From: Melastoma dodecandrum
Lineage: Eukaryota > Streptophyta > Magnoliopsida > Myrtales > Melastomataceae
Direction of reading: 5' to 3'
Assembly: GCA_029817715.1 (NCBI GenBank)
Contig: JARUPY010000606.1
Location: forward strand, 5,952,001 to 6,016,000
DNA length: 64,000 nucleotides
Translations under genes and position numbers: made by a program
Notes under the pieces: generated by a model
Seen by the model: only the letters and a program-made list of their open reading frames with translations
The model's database searches: none
What the model was told of the DNA's origin: nothing
In this document: piece after piece, positions 12,601 to 25,317 of the stretch
How positions within the stretch are numbered: the stretch's first letter is position 1
Layout of the letters: each line of letters begins with the position of its first letter

Positions 12601-15600
12601 GTCTCATATGCTTTTAGTTGTTTCTTTTTCTGGGACATGAAACTACATATGTGGGTAGGTGTGTTTGCTCTATATATATATATATATTTATTTAATGATG
12701 ATTACCGTCTTCTCTTCTTTGTTTATGTTACATGGACAAGTCTTAAGAGTTAACATGTAAGTTATATCTTTATCCAAATCAAGGTAAGGAATTCAGCTGT
12801 CAGGACACTCTTCCAAACACTAGGGAGTCATGGTCAGAAACTTTCAAGACACATGTGGGAGGACTGTCTTTGTAACTATGTCTTCCCTCTGCTGGACCGT
12901 GCTTCTCACATGGTAACCTGACTTGGTTTCATGCTTCTAATTTGTTTTTTGGAACCACTACATATAGCTTAACTATCAAGATCTCTAAGTTATCTATTTC
13001 ATTGAAACTTCTAGGCCGCAACGTCATCAAAGGATGAGTGGCGTGGTAAAGAACTTGGAACGAGAGGTGGAAAGGCAGTCCACATGCTCATTCATCACAG
13101 GTACTCTTCAAGAAACCCTTACCAATGGAATCTAGATCCCCTGTGACCTTTCTATTCTTTGCAGTCGTAACACGGCCCAGAAACAATGGGATGAAACACT
13201 TGTGCTAGTTTTTGGTGGGATATCGCGCCTGTTACGTTCATTCTTTCCTTTCCTCAATAGCTTGAACATTTTTTTGTCTGGTAAATCATGCTGACTCTTT
13301 CTTTGCCATTTTTTATTTTCATTTTTCAAAGTTTGAATTCTCAATTGTCGATATGATATTGTCAACATTTTTCTGCGAACTTTGACCATAACATGTTTTA
13401 TTTTTGGCAGGATGGGATTCTCTTCTCAGTATCGTAAAGGACAGCCTCCTAAATGGAAGTAAAGAGGTTGCTCTTGCAGCAATCAACTGTTTACAGACAC
13501 CAATTGTATCTCATTCTCTCAAGGTAATAAAGATGCTTCTCCTGAAGTAAGCAGTGGTCATACCCTGAATTTCAATCACTGGAAGAAATTCATTATATGT
13601 GCTCACAGTTGTAAGGATTTCTTACAACACAGGGTAACTTGCCTTTGCCATATCTCACATCTGTCCTTGATGTTTATGAGCTTATTTTTGGCAAAGCTCC
13701 TGGCGGGGGTCCAAATGCCCCTGACAAGGCAAAGCAGGAAATCTTACATGGTGTAGGTAATGTGATGAAGCATTTCTTGCTGTGAATGTTTCAAAAGTCG
13801 TAGTGGGTTGTGTTGAATGACTAATGCAGAGATCTTTATCTGTGTAATGACATTTTTGTTTCTTACTTTTGCAGGAGAAATGTACATTCAGGCCAAAACC
13901 ATGTTTGATGGTGGGATGTATTCCCAGTTGCTAGCAATCATAGATTTGGCAATCAAGCAATCATTAATGCCCAGTGACAATCACGACAATGATATTGTTA
14001 GTGAACTCTGCCACTCTTAGTTAGCTTCTTCCATTGCGTTGCTCTGCAGTTTTGGCTGTTACTAAGCCGAAAGGACTCGCACAGAAGTCCATACATTTCT
14101 GAATAAATGGAGGAATCAATTCATCTTATTGATTCCATTTCATAGTTGAGTTATAACATCCTAACAGCCCATGTCATGGTTGAACATTTGTTATGAGGAG
14201 AAATGGCTTTGTCCTGTCCCTCTTTTGTAAGTCGATAAAGAACTTATGCTGGCTTTGCTTTATCCTAATAAAGGATGCAAGAATTTAGGAGCACAAAAGG
14301 CATTCACCTTTGTTGGGCAGCTTTCTAGTCTAGAAAAGGGCCAGGTCTGACTGAGTAAACTGATTGGAAGTCATTGGTAATATAACCATGAAGAAGTCGT
14401 ATAGGATTATGTGATGTTAGGGCAAGCTTATGATTTTCAATTCTTCACTTATGCTAAGCTATATAATTTCCGATAGTTGTTCCTTGGCAAACTGGCTTTG
14501 ATGAATTGGAAAGTATTGGCGCTTGCTGTGCCAGTGAGTTAGTAAGGATTATTAGGTTCCATAGAAAGTTTGTCAGATGCTGGAATTTGCCTCTTGTAAT
14601 GCCACTTACATTGTTGCACATTTATTTTCAGGGAACTCTCTCACCCATTCAGCGTGCTGTGCTGGAAATTCTGCCAATTCTAAAACCATCCGATCAGTTT
14701 CCCTCACTATGGCTGATATTGCTCCGCGAGATTGCAAAGTATCTTCCTCAAGTTGAGCCTATTATCAGTAGTGAGGAGGAAGAGAAGGTGAAGAAAGCGA
14801 ATGAAGGTGATAAACAGTGTAGGTTGACCTGTTTTGTGGAAACTAGAATAACTGTGAACCGTGAGAGAATTCTTTGAACTTATGTGAGATGATAGGGCAG
14901 ATATCTATGCAGGGAGTAAACGTGAATTATCCAATGACGTGGCCTCAACATCACCAAGTAAAGTTGATAATGATTCTGGAGTGACTAGGAGTACAACGAC
15001 AAACATCTCGAGTCCTTTTGTGGAGAAGATAGTCCCTGTGTTAGTAGATCTATCCTTGGAGGCTCCACAGGTCGAAAAGCACATCATATTACCTGAAATT
15101 GTGCAAAGCCTCAGAAGGTCTTTCTTGTTGGCTTGTAGTTTTTTTCTCCTGGTTTCTTTCTTGATAATGATTCTCTCACTTGAATCGACTTCTGAAATGC
15201 AGCATGCTTTAATATCCACATTAGCATTCTGATCCTTCTCTTGAAGGAAGCTAAATTTAATAAGAAATCATGGAAACAAACTTTTGAGCTTTGTTCAGAT
15301 TGTTCAAGAAGTGTTACGAAAACCTTTCCCTGTAAAAATCATTTCATCTGAGAATGTTCTTTTTGAGTTTAGCATAATATCTCGCTGCCTTGCATAGTCT
15401 TTTAGCATAATATCTCGCTTCCTTACAATTTTTTGCAGGGTTGCCCATGGTCCATCATGAAATTGTCGTATTGATGGCATATTCTGGTGTTGGTCCTTCC
15501 CTCCATTCTATTTAGCTAATGTTCATTACTGGTAATTGTCAGATGCATGACTTCAAGAAGAGAGAATCCCGAGGGTGATCTCTGGAGATCTGCAGTTGAT

Positions 15601-17065
15601 GGCTTTAATCGTATTGTTCTTGATGATTTGAACAAATGGCTTGTAAATAATGGCGTCAATTCAAGCATCAGTAGACAAGCAAGAATTCGTTTCTGGAAAG
15701 GAGTTGCAGATGTTTATGAAGTATTTCTCATAGGTCATTGTGGGCGTGCTCTTTCATCGGATCATCTACCGGCTGCTGTGCTACAGGCTGACGAATCCAT
15801 TGAGATGACCATCTTAAACATCTTGGGGGACAAGCTGCTGACCTCTCCAACTGATGCCCCTCGTGATGTAATGTTCTTGCCACAGAACAATGCTTTGTGT
15901 TTGTTGCACTGCATCTTATTTGAACCCTGCATGGTAGGGATGCAAAATGTTGATCAAGAGTTCCTGGTATTAACATGTTGGACTTTTGCAGATTTTGCAG
16001 CGGCTTGTTTGCACTTTGGACCGCTGTGCCTCACGGACATGCTCTTTGCCTGTGGATACGGTGGAACTCATGCCTGCTCACTGTAGTAGATTTTCCTTGA
16101 ATTGCTTACAAAAGTTATTTTCTTTGACAAGGTAACTGCACTGGAAAACTTTTGAAGTGAGATTATTGTTTTTCTTTGCAAGTTATGCTTCTGTAGATGG
16201 ATGTCTAGAACACCCACAATATAGTTCTGCTACGCGTGTGCACATTGTTGTTCATCTGGGGCCTTTCTGCATATCCTCCTCCCTTATCTAAGCATATTAA
16301 TATGCTTCCCTTCCTCGTTTGGGTTTTGGATGTGTTATATTGAACAGATAAAAGTTTTGTAGGTCATTCCTTGACTTCGAAAGCCTAAACTCTTGCACTG
16401 TCAATCTTTTATCTTAGTTGTAACCTGGAAGCTTCAAACCCTGTAAGAATGGAAGTCAGCAGACTGTCGATATTGTTCTTGATGGCAAGATGCGATCATA
16501 TATTAAGCCAGCTCATCGTGGATGAACATAACTTAGGTGAGTGCTGCATTGCCCCTCCTTTAGCAGGAAACCATTTTCTTTTTTCTTTTTCTCAGCTCGA
16601 TGTAGTGGATTCATTGTGCAGGTGGGCGGCCACTGCCAAACGCTAGGCTAGAAGAAGCAGTTTATGTTCTTCACGAATTGGCTCAACTAGTCATTCACGT
16701 GGACACCGCGTTCAGGCTACCTCTGCAGCCAGCCTTGAGAGGTGGCCTAGCAGAAGACAATAATCATTTTAGACGTTCGCATCTTCTTGTTCTCTTCCCA
16801 TCATTCTGCGAACTCGTTGGATCAAGGTGAGAAGTTTCTCCTTCATTTCGAAAACATCCTTGAAGGCCTCCCGACGAGATCTTCCTTGGAAGCTTTTGCT
16901 ATACAAGTCATGTATTCTCTTCTCTTTGGGATTCGTCATTGCAGGCAGTTCAGAATCAGGGAGCTTGTACAGATTCTCCTGAGACTCGTCACCGAAGAGC
17001 TATCCCTGGGAAAAGTAAAACCCAACAACCTGATTCAAGAGCAGCTATCACCAAAGCACAATTGA
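677..17065 (+). CDS. MON2: MON2 homologue (endosome/Golgi trafficking scaffold), 5' partial
   Basis: Encodes most of the plant MON2 homologue, a large HEAT/ARM-repeat scaffold related to the non-catalytic parts of Sec7 Arf-GEFs (DCB, HUS and HDS regions), acting in Golgi-endosome traffic. I traced about 40 exons, roughly 1,500 codons. The first visible one (677-832) reads TAAATFRQAVALIFD. Landmarks: LEDLTALAAGG (1193-1313), RRLVLRSVAHIIRLY (2451-2552), NAAVLVASEAHAITLAVEG (5010-5158), LGTIGFSVERMISIL (8345-8539), YLRSMGLDALDRSICAVLG (9794-9925), DEWRGKELGTRGGKAVHML (13016-13101), WLILLREIAKYLPQVEP (14632-14806). The last exon (about 16945-17065) ends in TGA. Adjacent exons join in phase where checked, e.g. 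11354-11498 to 11625. No internal stop was found. The start codon and first exons lie left of the window. One intron appears to use a GC donor after 2552. Three antisense LINE tails sit in introns. The family assignment is firm; exact borders are approximate. Confidence 0.9.
2811..3245 (-). mobile_element. 5'-truncated LINE tail with RNase H domain, decayed
   Basis: On the minus strand this encodes the C-terminal RNase H region of a plant LINE ORF2, ending at a poly-T run near 2811-2822 (the element's poly-A tail seen from the + strand). The readable frame has the RGRNLVADKRAKRA segment and the terminal LLRGDIPCFEP motif shared with the copies near 6.7 and 8.8 kb. A stop interrupts the frame upstream of 3143 (NSLTA-stop-AL against NSLLAEATAL at 8.8 kb), at the position of a catalytic Glu. 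It lies in the MON2 intron between the exons ending at 2552 and starting at 3438. Confidence 0.75.
6595..6879 (-). mobile_element. Short LINE tail, RNase H C-terminus
   Basis: A roughly 285-bp antisense insertion in a MON2 intron, between the exons ending near 6401 and starting near 7616. It begins at a poly-T run (about 6611-6622) and encodes only the end of a LINE RNase H domain: HVGRGQNKVADKMAKEALN and LHGDIPCARTSVT then stop, almost the same as the 8.8-kb copy. The 10-mer ttaagtccta occurs on both sides (6585 and 6880) and may be the target-site duplication, although about 20 bases separate the left copy from the poly-T. Confidence 0.75.
8722..9395 (-). mobile_element. LINE 3' fragment with complete, open RNase H domain
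   Basis: A 198-codon minus-strand frame (9390 to 8794) encodes a full RNase H (RVT_3) domain as found at the C-terminus of plant LINE ORF2. The expected acidic residues are visible: LNTDAA, the Glu of LLAEATALYKG, IQTDA, and the Asp of RGQNKVADKLAKEA. It ends with LHGDIPCARTSVT and stop, and a T run at 8725-8732 marks the poly-A tail. The reverse transcriptase is absent, so this is a 5'-truncated insertion. It is in the MON2 intron between the exons ending near 8539 and starting near 9667. The open frame suggests a young copy. Confidence 0.8.
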
Positions 17066-20000
17066 GTTTTTTCGCGGATCCCTCGTAACCAAGCTGGTGA
17101 ATTTTTCACGGATCCTCGGCAAGTTCCTCAAAACTCTTTTAGCTGTTGTGAAATTATTTACTCCCTGTATATTTAGTTCTGAAGTAGAGTGGTCATTGTT
17201 TCTGGTTTCCACCTGCATCTCTTTGAAAATACACCGACCGCCATGTTATTCAGGCCAATTGTATCTCTACCGTAGCCGCCATATAATTGTTTCCGCAATA
17301 TGCCTGTGCTTGCGCCTTTGCTGCTGCTACGGTTGTGTTTCTTGATCATACAGTTTAGTAAGCATTTCTTTGGTACGTGATTTTTTGTTGTCAACACTAC
17401 TGATCTTGGTAGTTGAAAATTTTGCAATTAATCAGGCCCTGGCCTAGCCGTTTTTCGCACTCTGTTTCCATTAACACAGTTTCCAGGAAGAACAAAACCC
17501 TTTAATGGAAGGCGGACGTGTTTATTTGTTGCCCCAGAAAGTTGATAAGTGAGATGGGGACGGGGGCTCGCATTAAATAGAATTGCTGGTAGGAAGAAGA
17601 ATGCGGGTGTTTTTTTATTATGCTCTGCCAGTACCCTCATTTATTTCTTCTCCTGGTATTGAACCTGGCCGGTGTGCAAACGCAGCCGGTGGGCGAGGTG
17701 CGGCGCATGGTCTAGTGAGGTATGGATTAAATTAGGTGCAGCAGGAAAACCATGGGCTTTGTACCATTTTAACGCGACGTGGGAACAAATTTTACGAAAT
17801 ATGTTAGATAGTTTCAGAATTTCGAAAATAATTTTTCGAAATCGGATTTTGATTTTACTTATGAAAGAACGTAGACTTATAAAGTTGACTTTCAAACACC
17901 TTATGAAGTTGGACTTATTCACTTTTTATTTATTTTTTATTTTTTTGAAATCGGACAGACTTTTTTAAGGGGAATTTTTTGAAGTCGGATATTATAATTC
18001 CTACTTCCTTCGGTCAGAATTTATAAAGCTGATTTCGGAGTATTATATTCAAAATTTTATTTCACAAATTTTTTTCTCGTATAGCACTATTTCGGTACAT
18101 ACATTAGAAAAGCACATGTTTTATATTTGAAATAAGCTTGGTGAAATGTGATGCTTATGCTTTAGTTACGAGAGGTTTGTATGGAAATATTATTGGTTTA
18201 AAAAAAAAACGTATTTACCGCTTTTATAACGTATTTTGGAAAGTATAATCGTATTTTAAGAATTCTTTTGCGGATTAAGAGTAGATTCTTACAGAAACTC
18301 TTAGTTATGATATATACACCCACATATATAGGAACGAGGGGAAACCGTTGAGACGTGAGGTCTGCCATCCGGTTAGTATAACCCTTTTTTAGTCCTTGGA
18401 GAATTCAATTCATGAGTATTTCATTTTTAGGATTTTAGGAAAATAAGAAAGGGGATGATAGTCTTTATTCATGTCAATCAAGACATTAGGAAAAAAACTT
18501 AAAACTTGCCTCCACAAAAGTTCAACACCTAATTTACTTAATGCAAGTGAATCAGAGTTTCCAAGCTAAATCTGATTTATTAACAGTTTTTAACGATTTT
18601 TTGAAATAAATTATTTTATTTTCGCATGTTAAATTAAAACTAAAAGGTAAGGGAGGGGGGGGTGTTGATTGTCGGTTAGCGGCAGGAGGGGATCTCTTCT
18701 TACGTGTGGATCTGTGTGCGCGCGTGCATTGGATTGCTTGAAGCAGAAGCCAAACAAATCTGAACCTCCCCCCGCCGCAAATTTAGAAAAAAATAACCCT
18801 AAAATTTTTTTAAAAAATTATAACAAAACGATTATGAAAGCAAAACCCCCCCCCCCCTCTCAAGTTTTTCTTGTCCCTGACTGCGCCTGCCATTACTCGT
18901 CCTCACACCCACACGTGTCGCAAGCCCATTGGAACCCCTCTTACTTGCCGACGCCGAATCGGGTGCTGTCGCTATATAATAATAACACTTTCTTCACACG
19001 CATGTTTTTTTTTTCCTTTATTATTATTAATGTATCTGGTCATACCCCAGGAATTCATTCCTCCGTATCTTTCTCCTTTCTTAATTCGCAAACATATTCT
19101 TTTGTCAAATTGAGATATTTTATTAGGGAAAAAATACTGTCTCGTTTGGAGCGGTTCTAATTAGTATTATATGGAAAAAAAAAATTTAAAAATATAATAA
19201 ATAATTTTAAAATTTTAAAAATAAATTTTTGAAATTAGTCATGTAAAATTCAATTTACTTATGAATTCTTAAAAGTCGAATTACGTAAGTTCGACTCACG
19301 TGAAATCAAATTTATAAAATCTCATCTATTTTGAAAATTTCACGGTAGATTGTTTTTTAAGAACAAATCCTTACCGATGTACGTGCGTTGCGTATGCGTG
19401 CCGTGTATAAGTCAAAAGTGGTGGCAAAAGGGTCAAAATACTTATATTACTTAAACATACGAGGTGGTCGGATCGGATCTTCATTCCAAAAAAGAAAAAA
19501 TTACGGACGACTCACCGTACTAAGGCTGTACCTGCATTCACCACACCCAATTAAAACCCCCTCCCTCTCTTCCCCTCTCTTTTTCTTAAAAACTCCTTTG
19601 GCTAACTTACTATATTTGGGGCGTCCATACGACCCGCCACAACCCCTCCCTTCCTTCCCCCCCCCCCCACCCACCTTTAATAAAAAATTATGAAAATCCC
19701 AAGACAAAAACCAACGTCATACGACGAGGTAAAAAGGGTAGAAACAAAACAGAGGAAAGATAGAGAGAGAAGTACGTACGGTCGTAACTTTTTCCCAGTT
19801 TCAGCGGCTTCGGACAAAGGAGGAGGAGGAGGGCAAGCGAGTATGTATTTTTCTTTTTGGTCCGTATACAACTCCAAACTCCCCCCCCAACACCCTTCCC
19901 TTTTCGCTTCTCTCTCTCTTTGGAGGGGACGACACTACACCACACCCACCTGCCCCCCCCCCCCATCCCCACCCTACTTGGGCCGTTCTGTATCCGCGAT

Positions 20001-20123
20001 CGGACCCCCATTACCTCCATCTCGGTGCAAAGCTCCGGGCTTCGAGGGATTGGAGTGATCCGGCGAGGTTTTTGGGTTGTGGGTATCCCTTTTCTTCTTC
20101 TTCTTCTTCCTGGGTGACGTACA
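17066..20123. other. Intergenic region between MON2 and the CCCH gene
   Basis: The first few hundred bases are probably the MON2 3' UTR. About 17800-18300 and 19150-19350 are very AT-rich with degenerate repeats of a ttcgact/acttat type, resembling old repeat debris, but no element could be delimited. Long C runs occur at 18846-18857, 19660-19669 and 19960-19970. From about 19850 CT-rich sequence and a cttctt run (about 20092-20108) lead to the start codon at 20124, as is usual for a plant 5' UTR. Open frames here are low-complexity and not gene-like. Confidence 0.5.
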
Positions 20124-22716
20124 ATGGATAGGTACGGCGGGCCCCAGGAGGAGCCGCCCCGGCGGGATCCATCGTCTGATGCCGGGATTGAAGGTGAGTG
20201 CCCCCCTGTCCCCCTGTTCGTAGTCTTCGTAGTACGTTGTACTGTTGCACTGCAGTCTGTTTTTGTTTCCGGGTTTAGTGTGGGCGTGTGGTGCGGGTGT
20301 GTTCCGCGCGAGCTGAGAATGTGAATCGGTTTTACTCTGTTTTTGTTTTTTGTTGGGTTGGTGGTGTTTTGGTTTCTTGTATTGTAGAGCCAATGCGGCG
20401 GCGGGATTTAGGGAGGGAGAGTAAGCCTTACCCTAGTCGACCCGACGAGGCCGACTGCGTATACTACCTCAGGACGGGGTACTGCGGTTACGGAGCTCGC
20501 TGCCGGTTCAATCATCCTCCCGACCGGGCCTTGGTAAAACCTCCCCTTCGCTCTGTGTTTGCTGCAGTTAGGTTTCGATCGTTGGTGCTCTCGGGTGAAA
20601 AATGCGGTAGCTTTGGAATAGAATCGAGGTGTTGCGTGTTTGGAAGTAGTTCGGGGGAGAGTTTCACCAAGTGAAAAAGGAAAGTCCTGATTGATTTGCC
20701 TGTCATCTTTTCTGGACAAATGATCAGGTCTTGGGAACTGCACGATCCGGAGCTGTACAGTATCCTGAACGCATCGGTCAGCCCATTTGCCAGGTACTGA
20801 GCTCCTGTTGGATTTGTTTGGGACGAAGTAATTACATTGGAGTAGGATCAAATGCTTCATGGTTTTCAATGACTTAGATGGCAGACTGATCCATCTGATA
20901 TTTCATGTTTCAGTACTACATGAGGACAGGATCGTGCAAATTCGGCACTTCTTGTAAGTTTCATCATCCAAAGCAGGGGATTGGTCCTTCAGCGCCTGAG
21001 ACGCTCAATTACCATGGTTACCCTTTACGCCCGGTTCGTGTAGAAGTCCACATTTTAAAATGAGAAGCTTATTCTCTTCTAACGCTGTGTTTGATCAGTG
21101 AATTTGCTTAATTTATTTACATCAGGGTGCAAAGGAGTGTGCATATTATATGAAGACGGGGCAATGTAAATTTGGTGCAACTTGTAAATTCAATCACCCA
21201 CAACCGGCTGGTATGCCAATCCCAACCCCTGTTGCCCAATCTCAGATCACACCTGTTCATGCTACTATGGTCCCGTCGGCGGTCTATCCACATGTACAAT
21301 CCCAATCAATGCATCCATCGCAGCAATACCCATTTGTAGTCCCGAGGGCTTCTCTGTACTCTTCATATGGCCCGGTTACTTATGGTCCAGTGATGTTTCC
21401 TCCTGGCATGGTTCCCTATCCTGGATGGAGCCCTTACCAGGTTTGCAAACGATTTACATTTGAAGTTTCTCTAATTCTAATATGTTTTGCGAAGTGGTTC
21501 CTGCTTAGTCTTTTCATGGCATCTCGGATGATGACTCGTGTTATGCTAAACATGCTCAGGTGGTTACCTCTCCTAGCAGTCAGCCTTCTTCGGCATCAAC
21601 ATCTGCATACGGCCCAACACAGTACCCTCAATCGGGCTCGGCAATAACTGGGACTATTCAACCTTCTATTTCCTCTTCTGGCACATCGAGTGGTGTCCAG
21701 CAAGAACCATTGCTTCCAGAACGGCCTGGTCAACCTGATTGTCTACATTATTTGAGAACAGGATACTGTAAATATGGATCATCATGCAGATACCATCACC
21801 CGTCAGATGTTGCTGCACGTGAGGCTGTCGTTATTCTTAACCCAGTTGGACTGCCATTACGTCCTGTAAGGATCTTCCCATTGCCCAGCCTGCTGTTCTG
21901 TGATCTGCTTCCCCTATATCTTTGCAGTAAATGTTTCTTTCTTGCTAGTTTTCTATGGTCTGACACGTGTAACGTTGTTCATATCGCCCTCAGCTCTAGG
22001 GTTAAAGCTCCTTCACAGACTTACTGCAATTGTTGGCAAACAATCCATACTATAACTTCATGCCCTGTTTTCTGGGTGTTCTTGAGAAAGATGCTTTTCC
22101 GATTTGGAATGGCAAGTTGCTTTCCTGCCCCACATGATTCTTATGCTTTATGCAGATATAAACCAGAGTTGGAGTTTGTTGACGAACTCCTGTATTAGTT
22201 GCCAACAGCAACCGCTGTTGTAAACAATCTAATTCATGAGCAGGAGGCTTAACTGGCTCGAGGACCTCTCTTGGTTGTTTGCAGCCGTTCTTGTTACCTG
22301 TTTTTCTATGTGGGATATCTGTGGCTGCGGCAAACTACTGATAGAGCATTGGAAGGAGGATCATGTTTTTTCCATATTGTTGATGTCAATTGTTTGTTGA
22401 AGTGTGAAATTTCTTTACATTGAGAATTTTCCGGTTTCCTTCTCAGGACGCCCCTGTCTGCTCGCACTACGCGCAACATGGAATCTGCCGATACGGTCAA
22501 GCATGCAGATTTCATCACCCGATGGGAACATTAAGTTACAGTCCATCTGCTTCTTCTCTTTCAGACATACCTGTTGCGCCGTATCCAATAGGCTCTTCAA
22601 CCGGCACACTTGCTCCATCATCTTCTTCCTCAGAGTTACGGATTGGTTCAATTATTTGGAGAACAGATGCAAAGTCCAGTCAGAGCACCGGAAGTGGCTC
22701 AGTCCAAGCCAAGTAA
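20124..22716 (+). CDS. CCCH zinc-finger protein, ZFN type (five fingers)
   Basis: Seven exons (20124-20193, 20388-20533, 20728-20793, 20914-21033, 21126-21440, 21560-21865, 22447-22716) join in phase into 430 residues. Five CCCH fingers of the C-x8-C-x5-C-x3-H type are visible: [80 protein letters not shown] and [20 protein letters not shown]. They are arranged as three N-terminal fingers, a Ser/Pro/Gln-rich spacer with Tyr-Gly-Pro segments, then two fingers, as in plant ZFN1-like proteins. Family members bind RNA and single-stranded nucleic acid and are usually nuclear or in RNA granules. The start codon is the first in frame after a CT-rich leader and opens [10 protein letters not shown]. 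No defect was seen. Which ZFN paralogue this is cannot be decided here. Confidence 0.93.
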
Positions 22717-23932
22717 CCCAGAATTTTTGGAGGTAGAAGGCATAGATATATTCGCAATCCTCGTTGGCATAGTATTCAGGTCTAGAATATACGGACATTC
22801 CTCGGGTCTACAGTCCTTTACATTAGTCCCTCTGCAGTGGCCACGTGATTTTTGTTCGGAGAGGCCGCAATAGGCAGCAGACAAAGCTCTAGCAGGCATA
22901 GTATTATTCTTGTAGTTTCATGAAGGTGGTTCTTGGTCAGCACACGGAAGCTTGCTTGTCGAAGGTTGTTTTGCGTCTCTATCTCTGGTTCGGAATGTCA
23001 AAATAAGGTGGTGAAAAACAACACAAACTTGGTGGGAAGAAATCACTTTTGTTGGTGGGGCCATTAATTTTGACCCCTGAGCAAAGTTAATAGTATATTA
23101 ACTGTGAAGCAAGCTCTGGCTATGAGTTCTTCACTGATGTATTATTTACTGGTTATATGCATCGAAATGCCAGCGATGCTGTTAAACTCTGCAGCTCTTG
23201 TTTTATCAGTTCAATGATGAACGAGCAGGAGGATTAATTTGTAATGACATGCCAATACAGAATATGATTCCAGCCCTCTAATGTAGTTGAGGTTAATTTA
23301 CATTGCATCTGCACTTAATTCAGGAACAGCTCATTGTCATCCGATCGACTACAGTGTATTATACAAGTACAGAAAACAGGTGCCAAAAGAGTCCAGAATC
23401 AGATCCATCTATTACTGGTCTTAGTGGCGCTCAACCACAGGCCCGAGATCTCAGTCGATCAAGGAAGGCAGGCAAGGCAGTTGAAGATGGATGAAGATGA
23501 TCCCAGACCACCCTCTTGACAATCTGCTCAGGAAGACCACCACCAACAGAAGGCTGTTTGGGCCCATTACATAAATATAGTTTACGGTGATGGGTTACGG
23601 TTCTGCGACAGGTGAAGTTTCGGGTTGGAAATGCCTCCTTGGGTGACTTCTCCCTTGCCCTAGAACAGTTGAGCGGCCGGCGGTTGGCAACTTCCATGGT
23701 ACAGGCTTTGGATGGAGAAAACCTTTTGAGAATTATGAGGCTGGTTAGTCATGCTTGAAGATTTTACCATCTTCAGTGAAATCACAGACTGTCATGATCT
23801 ACCACACATATCTACAGGCAAACAGGTTATCGAGCTATTCTCTGAGGGGCAAAAATCACCCTCTCCCAGAAGCAGTAGATTGTGAGAGAAGGAAAACTAA
23901 TTCTTGGACGGTAGATTACCAAAACTTTATCT
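22717..23932. other. Convergent 3' region between the CCCH gene and the RING gene
   Basis: The first part is presumably the 3' UTR of the CCCH gene (+), and the last few hundred bases the 3' UTR of the Topors-like gene (-). No coding sequence, RNA gene or repeat was recognised. Confidence 0.5.
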
Positions 23933-25317
23933 TCATCTCTCCTCAAACTGCCGGTACTCAACCACTGCATCATAAGTCTCCATGCCAAGTGAACTCTTTG
24001 CAAAACATCTGTAAGGCTCATTAACGACGATTAGAATGTCCCAAAATATAAAGAAGATATGTTCCCTGATAGATAGATTTGCCTCGAAAATATTGATATT
24101 GCCAAATTAGAAATGCTACAACCAATTATGGGACATACAGTGACAAGTAAGAGAGGAATTGGGAAAACTGCAGAAGTAGCTCTCCGATGAGTGTTTTTTA
24201 GTTTTTACCTTAATTCATGCCAGAACATGTCTGCATGGTCACGGAGGAACGGCCGCAATGAGGCAGCCGGGTTGTCTTCCTCGACTGGAATAGGGGCATC
24301 CGACTTCTTCCCAGCATCTTCCATAAATAGTGAGGTGACAACATGGACAATAATGGATGGGTCTGGGTCTCCCAGGATTGCCTCTAATTCCCTTCTAATC
24401 CATGGCTCTATCTTGTTCAAAATTCGTTCTCTCGATCTATGATCTCTCAGCACTGGCATGTCCTGCATATTGGAAACCACAATTAGAAGCTAAAGATTGC
24501 TAGCTCCACGGTACAAGCTGGCAAACCAGTTAACCCTGGAAGCGCGAAATAAGGCCAGAATAGGTAGATGTGTTGTCCGTTAAGCTGATACCTGATTATT
24601 CTGTGAAGACAAAGGGACCGCTCGCAATCGCCGATTGTATACACTGGCAAAGATTCAAGGGCAGATAAGAATAAACAGTTACCTGACGGGGGCACAATAC
24701 TCGGACTATTGCAGTCACTTACCTGAGACGCCATCGCAATTTCCTTTCAGCAATCGCTTCCGAAGGGACAGGACCGGGTCGGCCGAATGACCTCCTCCAT
24801 GGCAATGGCCTTGTCCTCAACCCAGCACCAGCTACTTCATCTTGTGAAATCTGAACAATCCTACATACCAACACGCCCTGTATGAAGCCCACATCCTACC
24901 GAAATCCATTACCTACTTGCTCCAACCTTAAAATCCTAACCTCCTATTACTATTCGAACCGTCGGTCCTGTCAACGCAATTACGCTGGTGGTCGAGCGGA
25001 GGCAACAGTTCCTCACAGAAACGTCCCCGGCGCGAACTGATCCCGAAGAACCACGACCCAAACTCGGCGTTGCAGAGAGGGCAATTCCGGCGGATATGGC
25101 TCCACGTCCGGATACATCCGATGCAGTAACCATGGAGGCAGTCGGTGATAACGGCCGCCCGGCTGTCCTCGAGGGTCGCGAGACAGATAGGGCAGGATCG
25201 TCCCCGGATAGCCGGCAGGATGCTCCGGAGGAGGAATTCCTCGCGATCGGAGACTTCTTCATGGCGGCGCCGCCTCGATCGGCGAGACGAACCCGAGTAG
25301 GACGTCGTGGCTTCCAT
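23933..25317 (-). CDS. Topors-like RING E3 ubiquitin ligase
   Basis: Five exons on the minus strand (25317-24976, 24850-24723, 24643-24592, 24462-24209, 24008-23933) join in phase to 283 residues. Near the N-terminus is a C3HC4 RING: CPICLATLEDS, then DCLHGYCIGCI and NCPLC. Downstream come a basic LPWRRSFGRPGPVP stretch, SVYNRRLRAVP, and the conserved IEPWIRRELEAILGDPDPSI segment followed by VVTSLF. The last exon ends ETYDAVVEYRQFEER and stop. This layout matches the short plant proteins annotated as Topors-like E3 ligases, which transfer ubiquitin through the RING; substrates are not predictable from sequence. The first donor (TGC|GTTGAC) is weak but is the only one giving an open phase-0 join. 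An alternative end at 24205 would result if the last intron were retained. Confidence 0.85.

Noticed and set aside
19690..20058. Pro-rich + strand frame upstream of the CCCH gene
   Set aside because: Made of C runs and CT-rich leader sequence; low complexity, no homology, and overlaps the expected promoter.
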